Assembly (NCBI GenBank): GCA_938014915.1
Contig: CALLQQ010000029.1
Coordinates: 1 to 18,763 of the forward strand
Direction: 5' to 3'
From: an uncultured Clostridia bacterium
GTDB lineage: Bacteria; Bacillota; Clostridia; Oscillospirales; Ruminococcaceae
DNA length: 18,763 bases
A model generated the notes under the pieces. The model was not told the DNA's origin, did no database searches, and saw only the letters and a list, made by a program, of their open reading frames with translations. Below, in pieces: positions 6,491 to 15,371 of the stretch (position 1 is its first letter; every line of letters begins with the position of its first letter). The translations under genes and the position numbers were made by a program.

Positions 6491-8335
6491 TTATAGTTTC
6501 AGCTCTATATCGAATCTTCTCATCCAGCTTTCTACTTGAATAATATATGCTAGAACCTGCGGTCCTGTCATTAGCTGGCCATACCATGGTTTATTGAATG
6601 ATTGTGCATTTGTGTCGATTAACTCCCGTATCCTGCCCTTATCGATAAACTCAAGCACCCTCGAATTTTTATCCTCGATAATACCATTCATAATTGTCTT
6701 TACACTTTCTAGATAATTCGGATTGTGCGTTTTAGGATATGGACTTTTTCTCCTCCATAAAATATCGCTAGGTAGTAAATCCTTGAACGCATATCTCAAT
6801 AGCCCCTTTTCCCTATCGTTATATGACTTCATGCTCCATGGGATATTATACGCATATTCTATTATTCTATGGTCGCTAAATGGTGTGCGTATGTCAACCC
6901 CATTCGCCGAACTCATCCTATCATTCCTATCCATCAATGTTTGCATGAACCATTTGATATTCAGTAAAAACATTGTGCGCATTCTCTTTTCAAGTGGGCT
7001 ATCGCTCTCAAGGTAACTTGTCTTGCCAACAGTTTTCTGGTAATAAGTATCTACATATTCATTAGCATCTAGATCCTTGAAAATACCACGGCATACTAAT
7101 CTTTTCCTTAAATCTGTCGATACCGACCACGGGAATCCATCTTTAAATAAGATGTCTTTCTTGTGGAACCACGGATAGCCACCGAAAATTTCATCAGCAC
7201 ATTCGCCCGAAATTGCTACATCATAATCTTTCTTTACCTCTTTGCAAAAAAGCAACAATGACGAATCAACATCTGCCATACCTGGCAGACCTCTTGCATA
7301 CACAGCACTATCAAGTGCATTGATTAGCTTCGGCGTATCAAGTAAAATTGATTTATGATTTGAACCAATGGAATCCGCCATACTTTGCGCATACGGCGTA
7401 TCTGAATTAGGTTGAAATGCCGTTGATTTGAAGTTAATATCGTTATCAACATAATCAACTGAATAGGTGGTCAGTTTCTTTCCCTTTTCGTTATATTTTT
7501 TTGCAACTACTCCGCTGATAATGCTCGAATCCAGCCCTCCCGATAGAAATGTGCATAATGGTGAATCGGTTTTTACCTGTCTTTCAATACTATCGGTGAT
7601 TAAGTAATTCACCTTTTCAGTCGTGAGCGCCATGTTATTATTATGTTCCTGCGCCCTGATTCGCCAGTATTCATGTTCACTGATGCCGTCTTTACTCACC
7701 CTAATAAAATGCGCTGGCTTCAGTTCCTTTACGCCTTTGAAAACGCCATCTCCTGGCGCTCTGCCCGGTCCTAGCAACATAATGCTTGCAATTCCCAATC
7801 TGTCGATTTCCGGCTTAATATATGGATGAGCTAGCAAATTCTTAATCTCAGATGCAAAGATTATACCACCATCATATCTATAAAAGAAAAGAGGCTTAGC
7901 ACCAATCCTATCCCTAGCTATAAAGAGTTCCTTATCCTTATCGTTCCATATTGCGAAAGCATATTTGCCGTTTAATTTATCTAGGCAGCTTTCCCCCCAT
8001 TCGATATAAGAGAGTAGAAGAATCTCGGCATTAGATCTTGCATTGATCTTTTCACCGCCTTTGGCAAGTTCCTTTTTAAGTTCATTTGCATTATATAGTG
8101 CACCGACAAATACTATTGTGTATTTGGTGCCATCAATATCGCTAACCAATGTTTTGCTCATACCGTGAGAATTTTCCGCTATATGTGCTTTACTTATCAT
8201 ATAAGCTTCACTACATTTAAACTGATTAATGCTTATATCGGCAGCCCCGAAAAAGGTATCGCTAATCCCCCTCATAACCCGATCTTCTTCATATAGGTTC
8301 TTATTATAATCGACCCATCCAGCAATTGTACCCAT
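6491..8335 (-). CDS. AsnB-family asparagine synthetase homologue with degenerate glutaminase domain
   Basis: A 614-residue protein alignable end to end with clostridial AsnB, which makes asparagine from aspartate, ATP and glutamine. The synthetase half (about 235-614) looks intact: PP-loop SGGLDSS (265-271), YSVDY, SGECADEIFGGYPWF (376-390) and RMSSANGVDIRTPFSDH. The N-terminal Ntn-amidotransferase half is not. It begins MGTIAGW where the family has MCGIAGW, so the Cys2 nucleophile is Gly. The RGPD loop and the GHxRL motif are gone, NGExYN has become VGALYN (77-82), and SDTE has become SNAE (101-104). The fold seems kept (ARDRIGAKPLF, 140-150). It should not use glutamine by the usual route; free ammonia, a partner glutaminase or another amide-forming reaction are options. 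The start is firm: TAGGAGGAAAGATT precedes the ATG. Confidence 0.88.
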   Translation of the reverse strand: MGTIAGWVDYNKNLYEEDRVMRGISDTFFGAADISINQFKCSEAYMISKAHIAENSHGMSKTLVSDIDGTKYTIVFVGALYNANELKKELAKGGEKINARSNAEILLLSYIEWGESCLDKLNGKYAFAIWNDKDKELFIARDRIGAKPLFFYRYDGGIIFASEIKNLLAHPYIKPEIDRLGIASIMLLGPGRAPGDGVFKGVKELKPAHFIRVSKDGISEHEYWRIRAQEHNNNMALTTEKVNYLITDSIERQVKTDSPLCTFLSGGLDSSIISGVVAKKYNEKGKKLTTYSVDYVDNDINFKSTAFQPNSDTPYAQSMADSIGSNHKSILLDTPKLINALDSAVYARGLPGMADVDSSLLLFCKEVKKDYDVAISGECADEIFGGYPWFHKKDILFKDGFPWSVSTDLRKRLVCRGIFKDLDANEYVDTYYQKTVGKTSYLESDSPLEKRMRTMFLLNIKWFMQTLMDRNDRMSSANGVDIRTPFSDHRIIEYAYNIPWSMKSYNDREKGLLRYAFKDLLPSDILWRRKSPYPKTHNPNYLESVKTIMNGIIEDKNSRVLEFIDKGRIRELIDTNAQSFNKPWYGQLMTGPQVLAYIIQVESWMRRFDIELKL

Positions 8336-8371
8336 AATCTTTCCTCCTAATAATCCAACCTTCACCCTATT

Positions 8372-8377
8372 ATTATA
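8372..8377 (-). promoter_or_regulatory. -10 box for the AsnB homologue
   Basis: A perfect minus-strand TATAAT about 37 nt before the ATG at 8335. The -35 position would fall in the 3' arm of the preceding terminator and is a poor match (TGCAAC). The promoter may be weak or activated, or the gene may also be reached by readthrough. Confidence 0.4.
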
Positions 8378-8394
8378 TGAGGGAAAATAACAAA

Positions 8395-8433
8395 GTTGCA
8401 CTAAGGAGTTACTTTTCTTCTCCTTAATGCAAC
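8395..8433 (-). terminator. Terminator after the DGHHR-motif gene
   Basis: In minus-strand RNA a 14-bp stem forms from GUUGCAUUAAGGAG (8433-8420) and CUCCUUAGUGCAAC (8408-8395). One U-G wobble would be a C-A mismatch in the plus-strand RNA, so the stem fits minus-strand use. UUUGUUAUUUU follows. It lies 21 nt beyond the stop codon at 8455. Confidence 0.8.
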
Positions 8434-8454
8434 ATTACTTTTTTATGTAATTGT

Positions 8455-9819
8455 TTAAGCCTTAATATCCTCATCTTGTTTTGAATATCTTTCTTCGTTG
8501 CGTTCTAGATATTTTAGTGCAATTTCTTTTATATTATCTTTAATATGCTCATTCTCTACAATCTCTTTAAAGAAATCATAGATTTGCTCATCATTCACAC
8601 GTGATAACCTCTGAGCAATATAGTGATGCGTCGCAACTAGGTTACTCTCCCTCATGACGGCAATTGCAAATTCGATAAATCTCGCCCCATCGGTATAAAG
8701 AAGAAAATTAATCACTGTTACAATGCTTTCATACAAATTGCGGCTGACGATAATACGACCATTATGCGATGTTTTACTTGCTAGTAGGGCGATTAGCTCA
8801 TCGTCAGTTACCCCGTTTATTGTTTGTGCGCTCAAAATCATTTGAGCATCGGGGAGTAGCTCACTTTTCTCGATTATCTCATCGCTCCAGCTAACATGAC
8901 CACGTACGGGCTCACGATTATTATATTGATACTTGATTTTATAATAATTTTCGGGCTTTTTCTCTTTTCGTAATTGCAGTTGCTTCCTTGAAATGTGCTG
9001 CGGTATAAGTTCAAATGGTAATTTACATGATATCGATGCAAATCCCGTTGCTTTTTCAACTATATCTCCGCTATCTTCGTCCTCAACTTCCTCAAATAAA
9101 ACTTCGTCTATCTTTTCAATTACTATTCCATAGAAATCAACTTCTTCTAATGTGCAAGCTGCCGCACGATGATGTCCATCAAGTAAGGCGCAAAATAGCC
9201 CCTCAATTTGCAGCGCTATTCCAGCAAAATTATCACCACTGCGAATTTGCTCCCGATATGATTCGATCTTTTGCTCATCATAATGAACAGGTGAAATCGT
9301 CGGCAACAGAAAACATGGTAACAATGTTTCATTAGGTGAGTCGGTGCAATTCTGATCGGCTGATCCGACCATCTCCTTCGGTATTGAGGAAAGACTCCAG
9401 AAAAAGTTGCCTGCACCGTCGGTAGGATATAATTTAGTATAATATACACCGTATAGTCCTTCACTCATTTTAGATAGTATCGGATATACAGCATTTACAG
9501 CACCTTCAAGCGAACTATAACCCGTATTGCCGCACTCTTCAATTAGGCGAGTTATTTCCCTGCTAATATCTTCTCTACCGTACCCTGAGCAAATCATTTT
9601 ATCACAACATGGACCCTTACCCTTGAAAGTAGTTATGTTGATAATTGGATAATCTTCGATGCATAATGAGTTGATGACGGCAGTCTTATCATCGATACGG
9701 CGTGCATTGCCTAGATTATACTTTGATATTGTGCCCTCACCATTCTCTAGATATATAATCGCCATATCTTTACCACCAAGGCGCATGATTTCATTAAATA
9801 TAATTTTAGGTTCGGACAT
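8455..9819 (-). CDS. Uncharacterised protein with ParB-like DGHHR motif
   Basis: A 454-residue, apparently cytosolic protein; I do not recognise the whole. The middle (about 169-228) looks like a ParB/sulfiredoxin-type fold: a strand with FLLPTISPVHYD, a helix, then ALLDGHHRAAACTLEE with DGHHR at 214-218. In known relatives DGHHR or DGHHR-like motifs bind nucleotide or phosphate (ParB, the serine kinase SbnI), so nucleotide binding is a reasonable guess only. The N-terminus has a Cys pair and nearby Cys (71, 72, 77). The C-terminal 130 residues are helical and resemble HEAT-like repeats. ATG 9819 is preferred over an upstream in-frame start because AGGGGTGATT precedes it and the longer start would overlap the upstream gene. 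It follows the PH-like membrane protein by 11 nt and has its own terminator. Confidence 0.7.
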   Translation of the reverse strand: MSEPKIIFNEIMRLGGKDMAIIYLENGEGTISKYNLGNARRIDDKTAVINSLCIEDYPIINITTFKGKGPCCDKMICSGYGREDISREITRLIEECGNTGYSSLEGAVNAVYPILSKMSEGLYGVYYTKLYPTDGAGNFFWSLSSIPKEMVGSADQNCTDSPNETLLPCFLLPTISPVHYDEQKIESYREQIRSGDNFAGIALQIEGLFCALLDGHHRAAACTLEEVDFYGIVIEKIDEVLFEEVEDEDSGDIVEKATGFASISCKLPFELIPQHISRKQLQLRKEKKPENYYKIKYQYNNREPVRGHVSWSDEIIEKSELLPDAQMILSAQTINGVTDDELIALLASKTSHNGRIIVSRNLYESIVTVINFLLYTDGARFIEFAIAVMRESNLVATHHYIAQRLSRVNDEQIYDFFKEIVENEHIKDNIKEIALKYLERNEERYSKQDEDIKA

Positions 9820-9830
9820 ATTAATCACCC

Positions 9831-10700
9831 CTACTTTTCTGGCACATTGAGTGCGCCAACTACATTTAAAATCCAATCATATGTTTCGGCTGTTATGCTA
9901 TTGATAGGCAGCCATAATTTTTGATGGTTTTTAATTATAAACACAAGCATTGTATCCGTTATGGTATATGAATTAACTTCACTCCATGGAATAATTTCAT
10001 TAAATGTATTTATACTTTCTTCGACGGCGGCGATACCAATAGGCGATATGATGAAACAAATCGAAACATCAAGTGCTTCATCACTTTTTTTAATTCGTCT
10101 GACTAAAGATTTATCTACCAAATAATAAATTAAGCTTAATGTAATAGCAGCGGATAAGGCAATTAAAATAGAAACAATCATATCTGTCCAAACATCATCA
10201 ATTATATTCGCATGATGGCGCCTGAGCATAAAAAAAGTTATGACAGATAAAATAAAAGTATATAGCCATATATACTTCAAGATTTTTTGAGTTGAAATTG
10301 CAATATTTGCTTGAAGGATTTCCTCATAATTATACTTATTTTTATACACTAATGTGTTCTCCGGTAGATCCGCATTTATGTAAGATGTCTTATCTGGCAA
10401 CACCCTTAGCCAATGTCGGTACTTGTAATTATCTTTAGACTCTGCTTCCATAATAGCTCTGCACGATAAAATTTGCTCTACCGAATTAAACCATTCCTTG
10501 CGTAAAATGACCTTTTCCCCGCACTTTAAGCTTATTTCGAATCGCCCTATATTCTCATATATCCCCGCTACATCATGCCACGAGTATATAGTTGGGGATA
10601 CATTATTATCATTAAATATAGTAAAGTAGTCGGATATAATGAAGGTACAGTCACCCGTCGGCGTCTGTACTTCTACCCCATCAACATTGAGAAATGCCAT
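9831..10700 (-). CDS. Membrane protein with two PH-like domains flanking a two-helix anchor
   Basis: A 289-residue protein. Residues 18-88 and 205-283 each read as small beta-sandwich/PH-like domains of the kind found in bacterial YcxB-like proteins (WHDVAGIYENIGRFEISLK; then IPWSEVNSYTITDTMLVFII). Two membrane segments at about 141-159 and 172-195 lie between them, so both soluble domains should face the same side, probably the cytoplasm. Function is unknown. Bacterial PH-like domains are usually scaffolding or envelope-stress modules. ATG 10700 is chosen because GAGGTG lies 6 nt before it; the upstream GTG at 10709 overlaps that site. First gene of a two-gene operon with the DGHHR-motif protein 11 nt downstream. 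Confidence 0.65.
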   Translation of the reverse strand: MAFLNVDGVEVQTPTGDCTFIISDYFTIFNDNNVSPTIYSWHDVAGIYENIGRFEISLKCGEKVILRKEWFNSVEQILSCRAIMEAESKDNYKYRHWLRVLPDKTSYINADLPENTLVYKNKYNYEEILQANIAISTQKILKYIWLYTFILSVITFFMLRRHHANIIDDVWTDMIVSILIALSAAITLSLIYYLVDKSLVRRIKKSDEALDVSICFIISPIGIAAVEESINTFNEIIPWSEVNSYTITDTMLVFIIKNHQKLWLPINSITAETYDWILNVVGALNVPEK

Positions 10701-10722
10701 TCTATTCACCTCATTATGTATA

Positions 10723-10731
10723 ATTATACCA
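10723..10731 (-). promoter_or_regulatory. Extended -10 promoter of the PH-like/DGHHR operon
   Basis: Minus-strand TGGTATAAT is a perfect extended -10 (TGn plus TATAAT), about 22 nt before the ATG at 10700. No good -35 is present, as is usual for extended -10 promoters. Confidence 0.6.
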
Positions 10732-10740
10732 CGATTTTAT

Positions 10741-11027
10741 ATCACAAATGAATACTAAAGTTTAAATACATAAACAATTTAAAGTGAATGAAGTGAGTGA
10801 AATTATATATACAGTATTAACAAATAAATAGCTTACAATTTAGGTATTTAATTGCATCGGCTTTATTTTGAATTCGGCAATAAAAACTTGATTTGTGGAA
10901 TTATCCTGCGTTTTATATTACTGCTTTATGATATATGGGATATGGTACCTACTCACTCTCAAATTCGTGGAATAAGGTGTAAATGTTTGTTTGTGAAGAT
11001 ACGAAGTTGAGCAACTTTCATTACCAA
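10741..11027. other. Intergenic gap without recognisable feature
   Basis: About 290 bp of A/T-rich DNA between the upstream end of the PH-like operon and the terminator of tex. I see no plausible gene, only reading frames of about 15 codons without ribosome binding sites, and no strong hairpin. Confidence 0.6.
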
Positions 11028-11061
11028 AAAGCCCACCATTTTCTGAAAAAAGGTGGGCTTT
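11024..11061 (-). terminator. Terminator of tex
   Basis: AAAGCCCACC (11028-11037) and GGTGGGCTTT (11052-11061) form a 10-bp stem with a 14-nt loop. On the minus strand TTTTT follows. The stem begins 2 nt after the tex stop codon. Confidence 0.88.
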
Positions 11062-11063
11062 AT

Positions 11064-13205
11064 TTACACTCTCATAGTAAGGGCGATTCTGCCCCGCTTT
11101 TCGTCAACTGACATTACTCTAACCTTAACAACATCGCCAACTTTAACAACATCTAAAGGATGTTTTATATATCTATCTGCAAGTTGCGATATGTGAACAA
11201 GTCCATCTTCATGCACTCCTATATCGACAAATGCACCAAAGTCAACAATGTTGCGGACTGTTCCCATTAATTCCATTCCCTCTTTTAAGTCCTTCATCTC
11301 GACAACATCACTGCGTAGCAAGGGAGCATCAAGTTCATCACGTGGGTCACGTCCCGGCTTAACCAGCTCATCTAAAATATCGTTTAAAGTTGGCTCACCG
11401 ACTCCAATTTCCTCGGCTAGTTTGGCTATTCCATATTGACTTGCCCTCTCCTTAATATCGGCAATTCCGCCCCCGATGTCGCTCAATTCAAATCCGCACT
11501 GCATGAGTATTGCTTTTGCTTGTTCGTAACTTTCCGGGTGAACGGCTGTGTTATCGAGCGGATTCACTCCGCCCTGAATTCGTAAGAATCCTGCACATTG
11601 TTCGAATGCTTTCTTACCAAGCATTTTAACTTTAAGTAAGTCCTTTCGACTTGTGAATGCGCCATTTTCCTCACGGTATGCTACGATATTTTTAGCAACA
11701 CGTGCATTGACGCCTGCAGTATAGCCTAGGAGCGATTGAGATGCGGTATTGAGATCAACGCCAACATTGTTAACGCAGTCCTCTACAACGCCCGATAGGG
11801 CATTACCAAGCTGATTCTTAGGCATATCATGTTGATATTGCCCGACTCCAATTGCTTTTGGATCTATCTTGACAAGTTCCGCCAATGGATCTTGCAATCT
11901 TCTAGCAATTGATACGGCACTCCTTAACGATACGTCAAATTGCGGGAATTCTTCTGCGGCAAGTTTCGATGCTGAATATACGCTCGCCCCTGCCTCCGAC
12001 ACGACCATATATGATACCTTTTGCGGTATTTCCTTGATGAGTTCAGCAACGAATGCCTCACTCTCCCTCGACGCTGTACCATTGCCAATTGCAATTGTCG
12101 TGACGCCGTACTTCTCAATTAGCGATTTCATTTTCGCCTTAGATTCAGCCACCTTGCTTTGCGGCGGCGTCGGATATATAACTGTTGTGTCAAGCACCTT
12201 GCCAGTATCGTCTACGACGGCAATTTTACATCCAGTACGGTAAGCAGGGTCAAGACCTAGCGTTACAGTGCCTTTCACCGGTGGTTGCATCAATAGCTGA
12301 CGTAAATTAGCGGAGAAAACCTTTATAGCTGCCGTACATGCATTATCGGTCAATTCGCCCCGCACTTCTCGCTCGATTGATGGTGCAATTAGCCGCTTAT
12401 AGCTATCTTCGCATGAAAGCATCACATAATCTGCACATTCATTCCGTCCCTGGACATAAATTTCTGATATTATTGAAACCGCTCTCTCCTCATCTAGATC
12501 GATTCCCACACGCAGAATTCCCTCTCGTTCTCCCCTGTCTAGTGCCAGGATTCTATGTCCAGGAATTTTAGAAATTGGTTCGGAAAAATCATAGTAATTA
12601 CTATATACGCTCTCTTCATTCTCGTCGCTCGCCTTTGATGTTAGCATAGCAGTTGAGAATGTAAATTCACGCAGCTCCTTACGCAGGGCGGGATCGTCGG
12701 AGATTTGCTCCGCTATGATGTCCATTGCTCCCGCTAATGCGCTATCGGTATCCGGAACATCATTTTCTTCGTCTATGAAATTCTCCGCCTCTTTGACTGG
12801 ATCTTTATCGTCATCGCAACTTAGCAGTATCTCCGCCAATGGCTCTAATCCACGTTCACGTGCTATACTAGCCCGTGTGCGGCGCTTTTGCTTAAACGGG
12901 CGATATATATCTTCAATTTCAGCAAGTGTCTGTGCCTTGGCAATGCTAGCCTCAATCTCATCGGTCATCTTTTCCTGCTCTATAATTATCTTTCTAATCT
13001 CGTCCTTACGCTTTTCAAGTCCTCTGAGATATTGCAATCTATCGTCTAAATCACGCAGAACTTGATCATCCAGTGATCCAGTAACCTCTTTTCTATATCT
13101 TGCAATAAAGGGAATCGTATTGCCTTCATCAATTAAATCTACCGTATTTTTAACTTGGGTTTCGCTTATTTTAAGTTCATTAGCCAGCTTTTTTATAATA
13201 TCCAT
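11064..13205 (-). CDS. tex: Tex-family RNA-binding protein (transcription accessory protein)
   Basis: A 713-residue Tex/YhgF homologue, a conserved cytosolic nucleic-acid-binding protein linked to transcription and RNA handling. The N-terminal helical region starts IIKKLANELKISETQVKN and contains the typical NTIPFIARYRKEVTG. The RNase-H-like (YqgF) domain begins near 315 with VTLGLDPAYRTGCKIAVVD. Helix-hairpin-helix repeats lie near 490-560 (NTASQSLLGYTAGVNARVAK, then LKVKMLGKKAFEQCAGFLRI). The C-terminal S1 domain is about 640-713 (VDFGAFVDIGVHEDGLVHIS). The protein ends directly after S1, without the Gly/Arg-rich tail of some relatives, and length is normal for the family. GGAGG precedes the ATG. 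It is a single-gene unit with its own promoter and terminator. Confidence 0.95.
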   Translation of the reverse strand: MDIIKKLANELKISETQVKNTVDLIDEGNTIPFIARYRKEVTGSLDDQVLRDLDDRLQYLRGLEKRKDEIRKIIIEQEKMTDEIEASIAKAQTLAEIEDIYRPFKQKRRTRASIARERGLEPLAEILLSCDDDKDPVKEAENFIDEENDVPDTDSALAGAMDIIAEQISDDPALRKELREFTFSTAMLTSKASDENEESVYSNYYDFSEPISKIPGHRILALDRGEREGILRVGIDLDEERAVSIISEIYVQGRNECADYVMLSCEDSYKRLIAPSIEREVRGELTDNACTAAIKVFSANLRQLLMQPPVKGTVTLGLDPAYRTGCKIAVVDDTGKVLDTTVIYPTPPQSKVAESKAKMKSLIEKYGVTTIAIGNGTASRESEAFVAELIKEIPQKVSYMVVSEAGASVYSASKLAAEEFPQFDVSLRSAVSIARRLQDPLAELVKIDPKAIGVGQYQHDMPKNQLGNALSGVVEDCVNNVGVDLNTASQSLLGYTAGVNARVAKNIVAYREENGAFTSRKDLLKVKMLGKKAFEQCAGFLRIQGGVNPLDNTAVHPESYEQAKAILMQCGFELSDIGGGIADIKERASQYGIAKLAEEIGVGEPTLNDILDELVKPGRDPRDELDAPLLRSDVVEMKDLKEGMELMGTVRNIVDFGAFVDIGVHEDGLVHISQLADRYIKHPLDVVKVGDVVKVRVMSVDEKRGRIALTMRV

Positions 13206-13235
13206 ATGCCGCCTCCATTTGTTATTTCATATATA

Positions 13236-13244
13236 ATTATAACA
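13236..13244 (-). promoter_or_regulatory. Extended -10 promoter of tex
   Basis: Minus-strand TGTTATAAT (13244-13236) is a perfect extended -10. The -35 region at 17 bases reads TAGATT, a weak match. Transcription would begin about 25 nt before the ATG at 13205. Confidence 0.6.
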
Positions 13245-13288
13245 TATCCATCACCTAAAATCTAGCTTTCACACCTCAGGAATCGCCA

Positions 13289-13332
13289 TAAAAAGAAAAA
13301 TACCTACTTAATTTTAAAATTAAGTAGGTATT
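13289..13332 (-). terminator. Terminator of the rpiR-ispH operon
   Basis: A perfect 34-bp palindrome (13299-13332; arm AATACCTACTTAATTTT) folds into a stem of up to 17 bp. On the minus strand it runs into TTTTTCTTTTT. It begins 8 nt after the stop of the IspH-S1 gene and closes the five-gene operon. Confidence 0.92.
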
Positions 13333-13340
13333 AAATAATT

Positions 13341-15371
13341 CTATTCTTCGCTATCTTCTTGCTCTGTTTCTTCCTCGTCGGAAGTTATGGTTACTCCAGC
13401 AATAGCGGCAGCTTCTTCAATTGCGTCAGCCTCACTATCTGCGTCTTTCTCCTCGATTAACGCCCTCATAGATAGGCTAATTCTCTTATTCTCAAGATCA
13501 ATCTCAGTTAATAGCGCTTCAACTTCTTGCCCTACCGATAACACATCTGCAACATTCGTGATACGCTGTGTATCGATTTGCGATACGTGAATTAAACCAT
13601 CGATACCGGGTATAATCTGGACAAATGCGCCGAATGGCATAATTGAAACAACTTTACCTTTAATAATATCGCCAGTTTTATATTCATTCTTGAAAATCTC
13701 CCACGGATTATCTTCGGCTTTCTTAAATCCTAGTGATATTCTCTTTCTCTCTTTATCTAGGTCTTTAACGTAAACATCAAGAACATCGCCGACTTTTACT
13801 ACCTCCGATGGGTGCTTAATTCTGCTCCATGATAGTTCGGAAATGTGAACCATTCCATCAATGACGCCAAGGTTTACGAATGCACCATAGCTTGTAATGG
13901 ACTTAACTTCACCAGTGAACTTTTCGCCGACTTCGATTTCTTCCCAGAATTTCGCTTGCTCTGCTTTTCTTTTTTCTCTCTCGACTGCCCTAATTGAGCC
14001 GACGGCTCTGCTTCTTTGTTCGTTAACTTCAAGAATCTTAAATGAAACCGTCGTTTTTAATAAGTCATTTAGGTTGTCATTCCTGTTCATTGTTGCTTGC
14101 GATGCTGGAATAAATACTTTCATTCCACTAACGGAAACCAAAATTCCGCCCTTAACAACATTTGTGACAACTCCCTCAAGAATGGCATCTTCCTTATGTG
14201 CTTCCATAACTTTTTCAAAGCCAATCATTGAGTCAACTTTCTTCTTAGAAAGTGTTACTACACCTTCTTGGTCGTTAACTTTGATTACAATTAAGTCTAG
14301 CTCATCGCCAGGCTTTAGAACATCTGTCGGGCTGACCGATGGATCATCCGAAATCTCAGAATGTGGTATATATCCGGTTTGTTTTACGCCAATGTCAACA
14401 ATAGCTTCGCTCTTATTGACGGAGGTAATGATACCCCTCACCCTATTCCCCGTATATATTTTTTTGAAGGTCTGTTCCAGTGCCTCTTCAAAGTTAAATT
14501 CCTCGTCTTTTTTTACCAAAATATCCGTCATGGTATTTTGTACCTCCTTGATTAAATATGCTGGTGTCGATGCTCCAGCGGTTATACCAATTGATCGGGC
14601 GTCGCTAAAATCAATATCTTTTAATTCGCCAGCCGTTTCAATGTGATAGGTTAAACAATTGTGTCTGCACAGTTCATAAAGTTTAATTGTATTTGAACTA
14701 TGCCGACCGCCGATAACTAACATTATGTCTACATTTTTACTTAATTCCTCGGCTTCTTCCTGTCTAGAATGGGTCGCACTACATATTGTATCAAATATTA
14801 ATGCATTTGTATATAGCTTTTCAGCGATTTCGCTACATTTTCTCCATAAATTCTTATTAAAGGTGGTTTGAGCAACAATTATGAGTGATTTGTCCCTAAA
14901 TTCTGGATGCTGTTTGTGCAATTCTAACAATTCATCGCAATCTTTAAATACATAGGACTGCGCTAAACAATGTCCTTTTATAGCTATAACCTCGGGATGA
15001 TTCTTATCACCTGCTATTAAAACTATGTTGCCCGATGAAGATTTCTTCGATACGATTTTATGTATCTTTGATACATATGGGCAGGTTGCATCTTCATATG
15101 ATATATTTTTATCCTTTAGCCGATTATAAATATCGGGGCCGACCCCGTGTGAGCGTATTACGACTTTTTCATCTATTTGCGCATCGTCTAGATCGTCAAT
15201 GCTGCGAACGCCCTTTTCTTTTAACTCATTAACAACTTGAGTATTGTGTATAATTGGCCCTAATGTGCTAACTTTATTTTTTTCGTCGATCATCGAATTA
15301 ACCATATTAATTGCCCTGTCGACTCCAAAGCAGAATCCTGCTGTCTTTGCTACAATGATGCGTTTATTCAT
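13341..15371 (-). CDS. ispH: IspH-ribosomal protein S1 fusion (HMBPP reductase with four S1 domains)
   Basis: A 676-residue two-part protein. Residues 1-285 are IspH, the 4Fe-4S enzyme that reduces HMBPP to IPP and DMAPP in the last MEP-pathway step. Cluster cysteines are Cys14 (AGFCFGVDRA), Cys97 (DATCPYV) and Cys197 (DTICSAT), with active-site His42, His75 and His124 (NHPEV), plus GGRHSSNT and GASTPAYLI. Residues about 306-377, 396-464, 482-551 and 567-636 are S1 RNA-binding repeats (SYGAFVNLGVIDGMVHIS and PFGAFVQIIPGIDGLIHVS are the clearest), followed by an acidic tail. This fusion is known in Clostridia and links isoprenoid synthesis with an S1-like ribosomal protein. The ATG overlaps the plsC stop in ATGA, indicating coupled translation. 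Last gene of the operon. Confidence 0.96.
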   Translation of the reverse strand: MNKRIIVAKTAGFCFGVDRAINMVNSMIDEKNKVSTLGPIIHNTQVVNELKEKGVRSIDDLDDAQIDEKVVIRSHGVGPDIYNRLKDKNISYEDATCPYVSKIHKIVSKKSSSGNIVLIAGDKNHPEVIAIKGHCLAQSYVFKDCDELLELHKQHPEFRDKSLIIVAQTTFNKNLWRKCSEIAEKLYTNALIFDTICSATHSRQEEAEELSKNVDIMLVIGGRHSSNTIKLYELCRHNCLTYHIETAGELKDIDFSDARSIGITAGASTPAYLIKEVQNTMTDILVKKDEEFNFEEALEQTFKKIYTGNRVRGIITSVNKSEAIVDIGVKQTGYIPHSEISDDPSVSPTDVLKPGDELDLIVIKVNDQEGVVTLSKKKVDSMIGFEKVMEAHKEDAILEGVVTNVVKGGILVSVSGMKVFIPASQATMNRNDNLNDLLKTTVSFKILEVNEQRSRAVGSIRAVEREKRKAEQAKFWEEIEVGEKFTGEVKSITSYGAFVNLGVIDGMVHISELSWSRIKHPSEVVKVGDVLDVYVKDLDKERKRISLGFKKAEDNPWEIFKNEYKTGDIIKGKVVSIMPFGAFVQIIPGIDGLIHVSQIDTQRITNVADVLSVGQEVEALLTEIDLENKRISLSMRALIEEKDADSEADAIEEAAAIAGVTITSDEEETEQEDSEE

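Noticed and set aside
8335..8401. Upstream in-frame start for the AsnB homologue giving MQLCYFPS...
   Set aside because: It begins within the upstream terminator, has no ribosome binding site and would translate the real one (AGGAGG); its Cys is not N-terminal and cannot replace the missing nucleophile.
13897..14646. 249-codon plus-strand reading frame inside the IspH-S1 gene
   Set aside because: It is antisense to a well-conserved coding region, has no ribosome binding site and has low-complexity Ser/Thr/Leu composition typical of a shadow frame.
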